Shown here in pieces: positions 32,466 to 44,149 of a stretch of 64,000 nt of DNA (position 1 is its first letter; each line of letters begins with the position of its first letter). The stretch is taken from positions 144,044,968 to 144,108,967 of the forward strand of contig NC_053390.1 in the NCBI RefSeq assembly GCF_905171765.1, in the 5' to 3' direction. The notes under the pieces are model-generated. The model ran no database searches and was not told where the DNA came from. It saw nothing but the letters and a program-made list of their open reading frames with translations. The position numbers were made by a program, and so were the translations under genes. This DNA is from Bufo bufo. Lineage: Eukaryota; Chordata; Amphibia; Anura; Bufonidae.

Positions 32466-33907
32466 AAACGATTTGGATATCCTTCCACAAGCTTCTCGCA
32501 ATAGTGGTGTAAAACTGGTGTAAATAGTACTTTCACACTTGCATTAAAGTTTTTCGGCACTGAGTTCCGTCCTCGGGGCTCAATACCAGAAAAAAACTGA
32601 TCAGTTTTATCCTAATGCATTCTGAATGGAGTGTATTCCGTTCAGGATGCATCAGCTCAGTCCCTCTTACGTTTTTTGGACGGAGAAAATACCGCAGCAT
32701 GCTGCAGTTTTCTCTCTGACCAAAAATACTGATCACCTGCCGGAATGCTGGATCCGGCATTAATTTACATTGAAGTGTATTAGTGCTGGATCCGGCATTA
32801 AGTGTTCCGGCAAAACAGATCCGGCTTTCCGGTCTGCTCATGCGCTGACCTTTAAAAATGCAAAAATATTTTTATACCGGATCCGTTTTTTCCGGATGAC
32901 ATCGGAGAGACGGATCCGGTATTGGTAAGACGGATCCGGATCTGTCTCACAAATGCATAGGTTTGCGTCTGGATTGCCAGATCCTGCCAGCAGTTCCGAC
33001 GACGGAACTGCCTGCAGGAAACCTCTGCCGCAAGTGTGAAAGTACCCTAACTGAGCCATGTTTGTTGGTCGCCTTGCTCGCACCTGCTTTTTTAGCTTTG
33101 CCCATCAATTTTCAATAGGATTGAGATCAGGGCTTTGTGATGGCCACTCCAAAATATTCACTTTGTTATCCGTAAGCCACTTTGTAACCAGTTTGGCAGT
33201 ATGCTTCGGGTCATTGTCCATTTAGAAGACCCATTTCCGCCCAAGCTTTAACTTCCTGGTTGATGTCTTGAGATGTTGCTTCAGTATTTCCATATAATCT
33301 TCTTTTCTCATGATGCCATCTATTTTGTGAAGTGCACCAGTCCCTCCTGCAGCAAAACAACCCCACAACATAATGCTGCCACCCCCGTGTTTCATAGTTG
33401 GGATGCTGTTCTTAGACTTCCAAGCTTCTCCTTTATTCCTCCAAATGTAACGATGGTCATTAGGGCCAAAAAGTTCGATTTTAGTTTCGTCAGATCACAG
33501 GACATGTCTCCAAACATGTAGGTCTTTGTTCCTGTGTGCATTTGCAAACATTAATCTGGCTTTTGGAGTAATGGCTTCTTCCTGGCAGAGTGGCCTTTCA
33601 GCCCATGTTGATACAGTACTCATTTCACTGTGGATATTGACACAATCTTACCAGCTTCCGCCATCATCTTCACAAGGTATTTTGATTTTGTTCTTGGGTT
33701 GATATGCACATGTTAGACCAAAGCATCTCTGGGACACAGAACCCGTCTCCTTCCTGAGCGGTATGATGGCTGAACATTCCCATCTTGTTTGTACAGATGA
33801 ACGAGGCACCTTCAGGTATCTTGAAATTGCACCCAAGTTGGACCAGACTTGTGCAAGTCCAGAACTCTCTTCCTGATATCTTGGCTGATTTCTTTAGACT
33901 TTCCCAT
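32466..33907 (-). pseudogene. Sleeping Beauty-type transposase remnant
   Basis: Minus-strand reading starts near 33907 (MGKSKEISQDI in one frame). It moves between frames through ISRYLKVPRSSVQT (33836-33648) and reaches MRARRPTNMAQL near 33083, a segment close to the C-terminus of this transposase. It is then cut by the MITE at 33047-32524 and resumes with the reading of GYPKRL-type sequence near 32490-32466. Stops and frame changes occur throughout, so no product is expected. The N-terminal paired-like DNA-binding region is the best-preserved part. Confidence 0.8.
32524..33047. mobile_element. Harbinger-type MITE nested in the Tc1 element
   Basis: Ends TAGTACTTTCACACTTGC and GCAAGTGTGAAAGTACCC, with TAA at 32521-32523 and 33048-33050. 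Removing it joins GTGGTG-TAA-CTGAGCC, the continuous transposase sequence. The interior carries several GGATCCGG/CCGGATCC words and long inverted repeats. Short minus frames inside are not genes. Confidence 0.82.
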
Positions 33908-34267
33908 GATGTTACACAAAGCAGTGTGTTTGAGGTGTGCATTTAAATACATCCACAGGTGTGTCTCTAATCAACAAACCTAACAGAAGCTTCCAAACAC
34001 ATGACATCATCATATGGGCAGTCCAGAATTGTTTAAAGGCATAGTAGTCTTAGTGTATGTAAACTTTTGACATTGCAGACAGTAATAAAAATGTCTTAAA
34101 ACATTCTGTCTCTCATTATTCTGGCATTTGGCAAATAATAATAATTATTATGGTAATCCTAATTGACCAAAAACAGGAAATGTTTATTCTAATTTCATGT
34201 CAGATATTGAGAAAAACATGCATGTGTCTTTTTATCTAGTGTATGTAAACTTCTGGTTTCAACTGTA

Positions 34268-36120
34268 TGTAACAACCCCAACCACAACAATGGCCAACAA
34301 TTTACATTGGCTGTACATTGGTGTCACATGGGTGAACTGTAATTGGGTTATAACATTTTGTTAAAATGTTCAGTCCCAAAGGGGGGAGGATATAGAAACA
34401 GGTTAAAGTATGTTAAAGTTAAAAGGCTCAGATGAGCAAATAAGTTCTATCACCCCTATTACTCTTTTTTTCCAGATGGTCTCTGCTGAGTATTGAACGC
34501 AGGACCTGTTGTATGATAGGCAGAAAACCCAAAAAAGCACAAGCTTAACTATAGTCAGTGAAATTTACTCTTACTAAAAATCTCATTAGTATTTCTCCCA
34601 TGCATAATGTACTGTCATTTAAGGACATGCAGTACATTATATGTATTTTTTAAATGATAACAGCAAAAGTGTGATTTATTTAGCAATAAAAACAATAAAT
34701 TAATTGGTGCATGATGATGATGGATGAAGGATGGTGACAGCAGGGAGTGTCTCATTAATGTGAAGCTCTCTTCACATCTGCGTCATGGCCACCATATGTA
34801 AGGGAGCCACAATAATCTGGCGTATCAGTCCTATGAGAGATACTAACAAAATCAATGGACATTCCCAATAGAAGATTGCAAACACTTTCCAAGCATACCT
34901 GTGTGTACTATGTGTCTGTATTCCATGTCCAGGAAAACCAGCTCCCAAGTGCCCAGCTGAAAGTGAAAGTAAAAACAGCTTTCACTCCTAACTCGATTTC
35001 TAACGGCTATATCTTCTGATATAGTGGGTATAATGTTGTGGTTCTGGTATAGTTTGAAAGATTGGAATGCCCATATTTCTAGCTGGTACCAATCCTAAGA
35101 TATGAGCAGCTAAAGCAGCCCTCCCCTCGTCAGTCTGGTTTGCTTTGAGCACTTGGAGCAGCAGAGCTGGGCACTTGGGAGCTGTTTTCCAGCTTTTAAG
35201 TAAAATAAAAGTGCTTTTTCTGGAGATGGAATACAGACACAAAGTGCATATGGGTATGCTTGGAATGTGTCTGCAATCTTCTGTGGGGCAGTGCTCTTAG
35301 TTATATTGGTGAAAAAGAGGTGACAGACTGGCCTTAATAAGATCCTAATAAGGTCTTAATAGGAACTGAGATCTTAATAACAAGCGATTCTGAGAGGGTC
35401 TCAGATACGGGATTTTGTACACCTATTTGGAGCTACTACAGGCAACTGAGTCCATATGGTTTCAGAAATTAATCAGCAGCTTCATTCCATAATAATGACA
35501 CATCCTGCTATTACCTATTAAATAGGGAGTAAACTATTGAGTCACACATGTCTCAAATAATTACTCAGACTCTTTTATAAATAAAAGCATTACATGTATC
35601 AACTATCAAATATTAGCTAGATTGCCTGGCAGAAGAATTTATCATGTACAAATATATGTACTTGCATAAATAATATCTGTATGGGATTCATAGGGAGAGT
35701 GTTTTGTGGTTACCCCAAAAGGACAATACACCCCATGAAATCCACTCAGATATGCTATCATTGTCACCTGACATTTGTCACATGTCAGAAGACAATGCGG
35801 GTAATAACTTCATAAATTAATTTGTACTGTAAAAAACCATTTCCCGAACTCGGGTTTGGTTCCAAGGTACCACTTGAAACCGAACCCGAGTTCGGGAAAT
35901 GTTTTTTTACAATACAAATTCATTTATGAAGTTATTAACTGAAGTCTCGGGAGACTTCGTGAAGCAAAAACTTCGGCTCATAGGAGCCAATACATTCTAA
36001 TACTGTACGGAGCTTCTGGTCTGTACAGTATTGGAACAAAGTTTTATGCAAATCAACTTTGAATGTTTAATCCGAAGTCGATTCGCTCATCCCTAATGGT
36101 TATGAAGTAAGGCGCTATAC
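34268..36120. other. non-coding interval with two foldbacks
   Basis: No gene. An imperfect foldback occupies about 34872-35277: GCAAACACTTTCCAAGCATA and TCTGTATTCCAT pair with ATGGAATACAGACA and TATGCTTGGAATGTGTCTGC. A stronger palindrome lies at 35809-35938, with CATTTCCCGAACTCGGGTT as its inner arm. The following sequence ends GATTCGCTCATCCCTAA (to about 36097), which resembles a hAT-type end. Confidence 0.65.
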
Positions 36121-36122
36121 TA

Positions 36123-37699
36123 CACTGCTCAAAAAAATAAAGGGAACACTTAAACAACACAATGTAACTCCAAGTCAATCACACTTCTGTGAAATCAAAC
36201 TGTCCACTTAGGAAGCAACACTGAGTGACAATCAATTTCACATGCTGTTGTGCAAATGGGATAGACAACAGGTGGAAATTATAGGCAATTAGCAAGACAC
36301 CCCCAATAAAGGAGTGGTTCTGCGGGTGGTAACCACAGACCACTTCTCAGTTCCTATGCTTCCTGGCTGATGTTTTGGTCACTTTTGAATGCTGGCGGGG
36401 CTTTCACTCTAGTGGTAGCATGAGACGGAGTCTACAACCCACACAAGTGGCTCAGGTAGTGCAGCTTATCCAGGATGGCACATCAATGCAAGCTGTGTAA
36501 AGAAGGTTTGCTGTGTCTGTCAGCGTAGTGTCCAGAGGATGGAGGCACTACCAGGAGACAGGCCAGTACATCAGGAGACGTGGAGGAGGCCGTAGGAGGG
36601 CAACAACCCAGCAGCAGGACCGCTACCTCCGCCTTTGTGCAAGGAGGAACAGGAGGAGCACTGCCAGAGCCCTGCAAAATGACCTCCAGCAGGCCACAAA
36701 TGTGCATGTGTCTGCTCAAACGGTCAGAAACAGACTCCATGACGGTGATATGAGGGCCCGAAGTCCACAGGTGGGGGTTGTGCTTACAGCCCAACACCGT
36801 GCAGGACGTTTGGCATTTGCCAGAGAACACCAAGATTGGCAAATTCGCCACTGGCGCCCTGTGCTCTTCACAGATGAAAGCAGGTTCACACTGAGCACAT
36901 GTGACAGACGTGACAGAGTCTGGAGATGCTGTGGAGAACATTCTGCTGCCTGCAACATCCTCCAGCATGACCGGTTTGGCATTGGGTCAGTAATGGTGTG
37001 GGGTGGCATTTCTTTGGAGGACCGCACAGCCCTCCATGTGCTCGCCAGAGGTAGCCTGACTGCCATTAGGTACCGAGATGAGATCCTCAGACCCCTTGTG
37101 AGACCATATGCTGGTGCGGTTGGCCCTGGGTTCCTCCTAATGCAAGACAATGCTAGACCTCATGTGGCTGGATTGTGTCAGGAGTTCCTGCAAGACGAAG
37201 GCATTAATGCTATGGACTGGCCCGCCCATTCCCCAGACCTGAATCCAATTGAGCACATCTGGGACATCATGTCTCACATATCCACCAACGTCACGTTGCA
37301 CCACAGACTGTCCAGGAGTTGGCAGATGCTTTAGTCCAGGTCTGGGAGGAGATCCCTCAGGAGACCGTCCGCCACCTCATTAGGAGCATGCACAGGCGTT
37401 GTAGGGAGGTCATACAGGCACGTGGAGGCCACATACACTACTGAGCCTCATTTTGACTTGTTTTAAGGACATTACATCAAAGTTGGATCAGCCTGTAGTG
37501 TGTTTTTCCACTTTAATTTTGAGTGTGACTCCAAATCCAGACCTCCATGGGTTAAAAAATTTGATTTCCATTTCTTTATTTTTGTGTGATTTTGTTGTCA
37601 GCACATACTATGTAAAGAACAAAGTATTTCAGAAAAATATTTTATTAATCCAGATCTAGGATGTGTTATTTTTGTGTTCCCTTTATTTTTTGAGCAGTG
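36123..37699 (+). mobile_element. Tc1-like element, family 1, copy 1
   Basis: Inverted ends CACTGCTCAAAAAAATAAAG and the complement of CACTGCTCAAAAAATAAAG lie in TA (36121-36122 and 37700-37701). 1,577 bp. The same family occurs in inverse orientation at 49339-50899. Confidence 0.93.
36420..37443 (+). pseudogene. Tc1-like transposase, family 1, with stop and frameshift
   Basis: Starts [20 protein letters not shown]. An in-frame TAA at 36498-36500 (after SMQAV) breaks the first helix-turn-helix region. The frame then continues [13 protein letters not shown], includes the second DNA-binding region and retains the catalytic signatures [17 protein letters not shown] and [12 protein letters not shown] (DD34E). 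Near 37274 a one-base deletion relative to the other copy (TCACATATCC against TCGCTCTATCC) shifts the frame, and the shifted reading ends at 37334. The true C-terminus ([14 protein letters not shown]...) lies in another frame to 37443. Unlike the other copy, its linker ([19 protein letters not shown]) looks ancestral. Confidence 0.9.
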
Positions 37700-37701
37700 T
37701 A

Positions 37702-37860
37702 TTATGCACGAAGTCTAATAGGGGTACAAAGTTCTTATTGTATCTCTTTTTTTTTTCTGTATATGTATGTCGCTGTTATTAGATTAATTGTTATGACTAC
37801 TTAATATGTATTAATAAAGTTTTTTGTACTAATAGTGATTGTGTTGTAATTTGCTGTTCA
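37702..37860. other. short non-coding spacer
   Basis: No gene seen between the Tc1 element and the next remnant. Confidence 0.5.
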
Positions 37861-38745
37861 ATTGGGGTGTTGCATTGAATTCAAGTGTTTCATTCAGTCC
37901 CAGTGCCAGAGGTGTATAAAATCTATCCCCTAGCCACACAGTCTGCTTTTACAAACATTTGTGAAAGAATGGGTAGTTTTTAAGAGCTCACTGTACAGCA
38001 TGGCACTGTATCATACACTATATACTGTATGATGCCACAGCTGCAACAGTTTGCGAAAAGTTTTCTGTTCTAGGTATTCCACCATCAACTATAAGTGATA
38101 TTATTGCAAAGTGGAAGCATTTAGGAACCACAGAAAGTCAGCCACGAAGTGGGAACCACAGAAAGTTACACAGCACAGTCCCCGAGCATTAAGCTCTACT
38201 GACTCAATAATCAGAGCTTAAAACCTCATCTGGCATTAAGATCGTCACAAACACTGTGTGCTGGAAGCTTCATGGCATGGGTTTCCATGGGCAAGCAGAT
38301 GCATGCAAGCCTTATATCACCAAGCACAATGCCAAGCATCAGATGGAGTTGTGTAAAGCACGCTGCCACTGGACACATGAGCAGTGGAAACGTGTTCTTC
38401 GAAGTGAAAAATCATGATTCTCCATCTGGTAGTCTAATGGTAGAGTCTAGATTTGGATAATGCAAGGAGACCGTTACCTGCCTGACTGCATTGTGCCAAC
38501 TGGAAAGTTTGGTGGAGGAGGGATAATGCTATGAGGTTGTTTTTCAGAGGTTGTCCTAGGCCCCTTAGTTCGAGTAAAACTAAAGTAAAGGTTAATCGTT
38601 CAGTATACCCATACATTTTAGACAATTGTATACTTCCAACCTTGTGGGGACAGTTTGGGGAAGTCATTGTGCACAAACCAAGCTTCATAAAGGCATGGTT
38701 GGGTGAGTTTGTTGTCGAACAACTTGACTGACCGCACAAAGCCCT
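37861..38745 (+). pseudogene. Tc1-like element, family 2, decayed transposase
   Basis: Words typical of a widespread Tc1 family appear in order on the plus strand: ACAAACATTTGTGAAAGAAT, then AAGTGGAAGCATT, GGAAGCTTCATGGCATGGG, GGCAAGCAGATGCATGCAAG, CACGCTGCCACTGGACACA, TTACCTGCCTGACTGCATTG, and GGAAGTCATTGTGCACAAA. Coding frames are short (38272-38460, 38531-38731) and separated by stops. Sequence that should hold the second catalytic aspartate seems to be missing just before GTGCACAAA. The right part is cut off near 38745, next to the L1-like fragment. Confidence 0.75.
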
Positions 38746-38759
38746 GAATTCTTTCTTTT

Positions 38760-40252
38760 CAATTATCTTTTTATAAAATTTTGTAATAAAGATAGATAAA
38801 ACAGATGGTGCAATTCATTGAACAATAGTAAGCATACATGGCATGGTATAGAACTCAATCATGCTCTAAGTGAGAGCTCACAGAATCCCCTAGGGGTTAG
38901 TTATCTATACCATCAATCACTGCAAAAAGGAATTGACCAGCCTGCTGTTAACTGAGGTTAAAATACCTCCAACTGGTGCAAATAACAGAGTGAGAAAGGA
39001 AGGGGGGGGAGGTAGAGGTACGATGGGTATATGTAGACATAATTTAATGACTAGCTCTGGTGACTGTAGGTGGAGTAGTTTTGGAGATCTTGTCGAGGAA
39101 AGTGTTAGTCTTCCAGAATGATATCCAGTCTATCCAAGTCTTTTGGAACTTGAAGTGTGTCCTGGTTTCCCATGCAGATAACTCCTCCATATGGTATATA
39201 TAATCTACCTTCTGTAGCCATTGTGTGAGTGAGGGGGTGGTCAGCTGATTCCAATGTTGTGGGATCAAGGACTTGCCTGCGAGGTTAGGTAAAGAACAAG
39301 TTTTCTTTTCCTAAGTGGTATTTCTTGCAATTTAATGTTCAATAAAACTGAGATCGGGGAGAGGGAGTTGTGTAACGAAAAAATTTTTTTGATCGAGCTC
39401 AGAACCTCTGACCAGAACGTAGAGATGGGCAGGTCCACCACATGTGGAAATAGGTTCCCTGGCATAGGGAGCATTTCCAGCAGGTATCCGAGCTGAGACA
39501 TTTCATTTGCTTAAGTCATACTGGGGTAAGGTACCATCTAGTGAGAATTTTTAATGAGTTCTCTTGTAGCAGGATACATCTGGAAACACCATGTGAAGAC
39601 CATAGTTTTGAGCAATCCTTCCTCGCCCAGTATATGTCTAGTGAGATGTACAGCTTCATAATAAAGCCGCCAATCAGGGAGAGCCATGCCGCCGCGTGAT
39701 TTATGCTGGGTGAGAAGTGAGTGACTAAGGCGAGGTCTCTTACCCTTCCAAAGATACTTATTTGTAATTTTCTGGATAGAAGAAAAGAAAGCGAGTGGGA
39801 AAGGAATAGGGAGGGTTTGAAGTAAATAGAGTAATTTAGGTAGAAGAATTGCTTTGATGAGGTTTTTCCTGCCGATCCAAGAAAAGAAAAGCAATGACCA
39901 CGAATCCAAAGTCGTCTGGAATGTGTTGAGGATGGGGGCATAATTAAGTGTGTATAAATCCTTCCATGTTGAGATTAATTTGAGGCCTAAGTAGGTGATA
40001 AGAGATATTGACCATTGAAAGGGGTAGTTTGATTGTAAAAACTCTTGCTCCTCAGCGCTAATGTTCATTCCCAGTGCCTCTGATTTGGAAGCATTCATTT
40101 TAAAATTGGATATTTGTCCATATTTCAGAATGTCGTCTGCGTATGCCACTACATTATGGGAGGTTTTCCCGCTTGTGAAACCTTCTATTTCCAGGTGTTC
40201 TCTTATGTTTTGTAACAGGGGCTCTAGGGAAAGTACAAATAAAAACTGAGCT
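38760..40252 (-). mobile_element. L1-like LINE fragment, 5'-truncated
   Basis: Minus-strand remains of a non-LTR retrotransposon. It opens near 40252 in the RT palm and runs through the C-terminal part, with a 3' region to about 38760 ending in A/T-rich sequence. It abuts the truncated Tc1 remnant on the left. Confidence 0.75.
39044..40250 (-). pseudogene. L1-type reverse transcriptase C-terminal part
   Basis: The largest frame (40149-39538, 203 residues) has the RT active-site box AYADDI, then YLGLKLI, LDSWSLLFFSWIGR, NKYLWKGKRPRL and GGMALPDWRLYYEAVHL. These are typical of the thumb and C-terminal region of L1/Tx1-clade proteins. Two further frames continue the same protein after shifts: 39501-39265 (HVVDLPISTFWSEV, RKRKLVLYL) and 39268-39044 (IPQHWNQLTTPSLTQWLQKV). 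The upstream fingers, palm and endonuclease are missing. Non-functional. Confidence 0.82.
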
Positions 40253-40850
40253 CATTTGTACACTGAGGCTATCTTATCACTGACTGATGGCATTCTCTGT
40301 ACACAGACATAGCAAATTAACTCAGAAAGAGCAAAGATTTAAGTGTATAAATTGTAGGTTTTGCTGAATTATTTTCCCCAAAAACTATATATAAATCTAT
40401 TCACCCCCTCTTGGTCTAGAACATGGTGCCTGCAGATTACACTGCATTTCCTGGTGACAGGTTCAGGAGTGTTTGTGAGCTGCTAGAAAAGTATAAGGAC
40501 TACAGCTCAAGCCAATTGAGCATCTCTCTGACAGGTTGAAAAGTAGAAGGAACAATCTTCACTGAAACTGATAGCTGTAGAGAAACAACTGTTGAAAAGT
40601 TTTAATAAAAACAAATTTGAAAAAAAAAAGGTTTTAGCCCAAAATAAGTAAAATGCAATAATAAATTCCCCAAAGGTGTCCATAGCCTTTAAGGAGAAAA
40701 GGAAACAGCTTTGTGTTAAGAACGTAGAAAAAAAAGTGGCGATTATCAGCTCAGGCTTGTGCCTTAAAGAGTTAGAAGAAATTACTCAAAACCGCAGGAC
40801 ATACAATATATCAAAATGGCACACATGGTATAAAAAAATCTGCCACATCA
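40253..40850. other. non-coding interval
   Basis: No supported gene. The plus frame at 40676-40861 has no recognisable domain. Confidence 0.5.
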
Positions 40851-40852
40851 TA

Positions 40853-42495
40853 GTAACATAGTACATAAGGCCGAAAAAAGACATCTGTCCATCCAGTTCG
40901 GCCTGTTATCCTGCAAGTTGATCCAGAGGAAGGCAAAAAAAAACCCTGTGAGGTAGAAGCCAATTTTCCCCACTTTAAGGGAATAAAAAATTCCTTCCCG
41001 ACTCCAATCAGGCAATCAGAATAGCTCCCTGGATCAACGACCCCTCTCTAGTAGCTATAGCCTGTAATATTATTACGCTCCAGAAATACATCCAGGCCCC
41101 TCTTGAATTCCTTTATTGTACTATCACCACCTCCTCAGGCAGAGAGTTCCATAGTCTCACTGCTCTTACCGTAAAGAACCCTTTTCTATGTTTGTGTACA
41201 AACCTTCTTTCGTCCAGACGCAGAGGATGTCCCCTCGTCACAGTCACAGTCTTGGGGATAAATAGATGATGGGATAGATCTCTGAACTGACCCCTGATAT
41301 ATTTATACATATTAATAAGATCTCCCCTCAGTCGTCTTTTTTCTAAAGTGAATAACCCTAACCATAACCCTAATTTTGATAATCTTTCAGGGTACTGTAG
41401 TTGCCCCATTCCAGTTATTACTTTAGGTGCCCTCCTCTGGACCTTCTCCAGCTCTGCTATGTCTGCCTTGTTTACAGGAGCCAAGAACTGTACACAATAC
41501 TCCATGTGTGGTCTGACTAGCGATTTGTAAAGTGGTAGGACTATGTTCTTATCACGGGCATCTATGCCCCTTCTGATGCAACCCATCATCTTATTGACCT
41601 TGGCAGCAGCTGCCTGACACTGGTTTTTGCAGCTTAGTTTGCTGTTTATTAAAATTCCAAGATCCTTTTCCATGTCAGTGTTACCGAGTGTTTTATCATT
41701 TAGTATGTACGGGTGACTTGCATGATTCTTTCCCATGTGCATAACTTTACATTTGTCAGTGTTAAACCTCATCTGCCACTTATTTGCCCAAGTCTCCAAT
41801 CTATCCAGATCCCTCTGTAGTAGTATACTGTCCTCTTCAGTGTCAATTACTTTACACAGTTTAGTGTCATCTGCGAAAATTGATACTTTACTATGCAAGC
41901 CTTCTACAAGATCATTAATAAATATATTGAAGAGAATAGGGCCCAATACTGACCCCTGAGGTACCCCACTAGTGACAGTGACCGAATCTGAGTGTGTACC
42001 ATTAATAACCACCCTCTGTTTTCTATAATTGAGCCAGTTACTTACCCACATACATACGTTTTCTCCCAGTCCGAGCATTCTCATTTTATATACTAACCTT
42101 TTATGTGGTACAGTGTCAAATGCTTTGGAGAAGTACAGATATACGACATCCATTGATTCGCCGCTGTCAAGTCTAGAACTTACCTCCTAATAGAAACTGA
42201 TTAAATTAGTTTGGCATGACGGATCCCTCACGAAGCCATGCTGATATGGCGTTATTTGCTTATTTCCGTTGAGAGGCTCTAAGATAGCATCTCTCAGAAA
42301 ACCTTCAAACAGTTTACCCACAACAGATGTTAAACTTACCGGCCTATAGTTTCCAGGCTCTGTTTTTGGACCCTTTTTGAATATTGGCACCACATTTGCC
42401 ATGCGCCAATCCTGTGGGACATTCCCTGTCAGTATAGAGTCTGCAAATATCAGAAATAAGGGTCTGGCTATGACAATAAAGGTCTGGCTAGACAT
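40853..42495 (-). mobile_element. CR1-superfamily LINE, 5'-truncated
   Basis: Minus strand, opening inside the RT domain near 42495 and ending at a conserved 3' UTR (complement of TAAGGCCGAAAAAAGACATC...CATCCAGTTCGGCCTG) near 40853. Related LINE 3' sequence occurs on the plus strand at 61640-62212. Confidence 0.85.
41113..42495 (-). pseudogene. CR1/Rex1-type reverse transcriptase with one nonsense codon
   Basis: From 42495 the minus strand reads GNVPQDWRMANVVPIFKKG, NYRPVSLTSVVGKLFE and HGFVRDPSC, the RT fingers. An in-frame TAG then falls after NLISFY near 42187. The frame resumes in phase with MDVVYLYFSKAFDTVPHKRL, VTSGVPQGSVLGPILF, the catalytic box FADDTKL, KWQMRFNTDKCKVMHMG, LVRPHMEYCVQF, LEKRRLRGDLINMYKYI and a terminal LWNSLPEEVV (41113). 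All palm motifs are present. The endonuclease and N-terminal domain are lost by 5' truncation. A single stop in about 460 codons suggests modest age. Confidence 0.9.
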
Positions 42496-42528
42496 ATTTT
42501 GCTCCCAATCTACCTCATGCCTGGTGTA

Positions 42529-44076
42529 CAGTCGTGGCCAAAAGTTTTGAGAATGACAAAAATATTAGTCACAAAGTTTGCTGCTAAACTGCTTTTAGAT
42601 CTTTGTTTCAGTTGTTTCTGTGATGTAGTGAAATATAATTACACGCACTTCATACGTTTCAAAGGCTTTTATCGACAATTACATGACATTTATGCAGAGT
42701 CAGTATTTGCAGTGTTGGCCCTTCTTTTTCAGGACCTCTGCAATTCGACTGGGCATGCTCTCAATCAACTTCTGGGCCAATTCCTGACTGATAGCAACCC
42801 ATTCTTTCATAATCACTTCTTGGAGTTTGTCAGAATTAGTGGGTTTTTGTTTGTCCACCCGCCTCTTGAGGATGGACCACAAGTTCTCAATGGAATTAAG
42901 ATCTGGGGAGTTTCTAGGCCATGGACCCAAAATGTCAACGTTTTGGTCCCTGAGCCACTTAGTTATCACTTTTGCCTTATGGCACGGTGCTCCATCGTGC
43001 TGGAAAATGCATTGTTCTTCACGAAACTGTTGTTGGATTGTTGGAAGAAGTTGCTTTTGGAGGGTGTTTTGGTACCATTCTTTATTCATGGCTGTGTTTT
43101 TGGGCAAAATTGTGAGTGAGCCCACTCCCTTGGATGAGAAGCAACCCCACACATGAATGGTCTCAGGATGCTTGACTGTTGGCATGACACAGGACTGATG
43201 GTAGTGCTCACCTTTTCTTCTCCGGACAAGCCTTTTTCCAAATGCCCCAAACAATCGGAAAGAGGCTTCATCGGAGAATATGACTTTGCCCCAGTCCTCA
43301 GAAGTCCATTCACCAAACTTTCTGCAGAAGATCAATCTGTCCCTGATGTTTTTTTTGGAGAGAAGTGGCTTCTTTGCTGCCCTTCTTGACACCAGGCCAT
43401 CTTCCAAAAGTCTTCGCCTCACTGTGCGCGCAGATGCGCTCACACCTGCCTGCTGCCATTCCTGAGCAAGCTCTGCACTGGTGGCACTCCGATCCCGCAG
43501 CTGAATCCTCTTTAGGAGACGATCCTGGCGCTTGCTGGACTTTCTTAGACGCCCTGAAGCCTTCTTAACAAGAATTGAACATCTTTCCTTGAAGTTCTTG
43601 ATGATCCTATAAATTGTTGATTGAGGTGCAATCTTAGTAGCCACAATATCCTTGCCTGTGAAGCCATTTTTATGCAACGCAATGATGGCTGCACGCGTTT
43701 TGCAGGTCACCATGGTTAACAATGGAAGAACAATGATTTCAAAGATCACCCTCCTTTTAACATGTCAAGTCTGCCATTTTAACCCAATCAGCCTGACATA
43801 ATGATCTCCAGCCTTGTGCTCGTCCACATTCTCACCTGAGTTAACAAGACGATTACTGAAATGATCTCAGCAGGTCTTTTAATGACAGCAATGAAATGCA
43901 GTGGAAAGTTTTTTTGGAATTAAGTTAATTTTCATGGCAAAGAAGGACTATGCAATTCATCTGATCACTCTTCATAACATTCTGGAGTATATGCAGATTG
44001 CTATTATAAAAACTTAAGTAGCAACTTTTCCAATTTCCAATATTTATGTAATTCTCAAAACTTTTGGCCACGACTG
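42529..44076 (-). mobile_element. Tc1-like element, family 3, apparently complete
   Basis: The two ends match perfectly as inverted repeats over at least 26 bp (first 20: CAGTCGTGGCCAAAAGTTTT). They sit in a TA duplication (42527-42528 and 44077-44078). The length, 1,548 bp, and an uninterrupted transposase make this the best-preserved DNA transposon in the window. Confidence 0.95.
42700..43713 (-). CDS. Tc1-like transposase, family 3, uninterrupted
   Basis: 337 residues from the ATG at 43713 (MVTCKTRAAIIALHKNG). The open frame extends 12 codons further upstream, but this start matches family length and sits at the first helix. Domains in order: paired-like double helix-turn-helix (residues about 1-110, with GRLRKSSKRQ between subdomains), basic stretch RRAAKKPLLSKK, then the DDE domain with D148 (IFSDEASF), D240 (FQHDGAPCH) and E276 (SPDLNSIENLW). 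The second spacing is 35 residues, one more than the usual 34, due to an added proline in LGPWPRNSP; NSIE replaces the usual NPIE. The enzyme would cut and paste the element by binding its 26-bp ends and joining to TA. Activity is not proven by sequence alone. Confidence 0.92.
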   Translation of the reverse strand: MVTCKTRAAIIALHKNGFTGKDIVATKIAPQSTIYRIIKNFKERCSILVKKASGRLRKSSKRQDRLLKRIQLRDRSATSAELAQEWQQAGVSASARTVRRRLLEDGLVSRRAAKKPLLSKKNIRDRLIFCRKFGEWTSEDWGKVIFSDEASFRLFGAFGKRLVRRRKGEHYHQSCVMPTVKHPETIHVWGCFSSKGVGSLTILPKNTAMNKEWYQNTLQKQLLPTIQQQFREEQCIFQHDGAPCHKAKVITKWLRDQNVDILGPWPRNSPDLNSIENLWSILKRRVDKQKPTNSDKLQEVIMKEWVAISQELAQKLIESMPSRIAEVLKKKGQHCKY

Positions 44077-44149
44077 TACATACACAGTAAAGTCACATTA
44101 TTATGACTACCTGCTAATATCCAGAGTAAATGTCATCTGCAGCACAGAC

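Larger units (their letters stand above)
32216..34265 (-). mobile_element. Sleeping Beauty-like Tc1/mariner element, inactive
   Basis: Termini CAGTTGAAACCAGAAGTTTA and the complement GGTTTCAACTG sit in a TA duplication (32214-32215 and 34266-34267). The inner direct repeats AAAAGTTTACATACAT (about 32404) and GTATGTAAACTTTTGACA (about 34058) give the IR/DR arrangement of this Tc1 subgroup. The transposase reads on the minus strand but is broken by frameshifts and by a 524-bp MITE. Confidence 0.9.

Noticed and set aside
36716..37150. Minus frame antisense to the Tc1 transposase
   Set aside because: Shadow of the real plus-strand frame; the same shadow occurs at 49893-50318 opposite the second copy.
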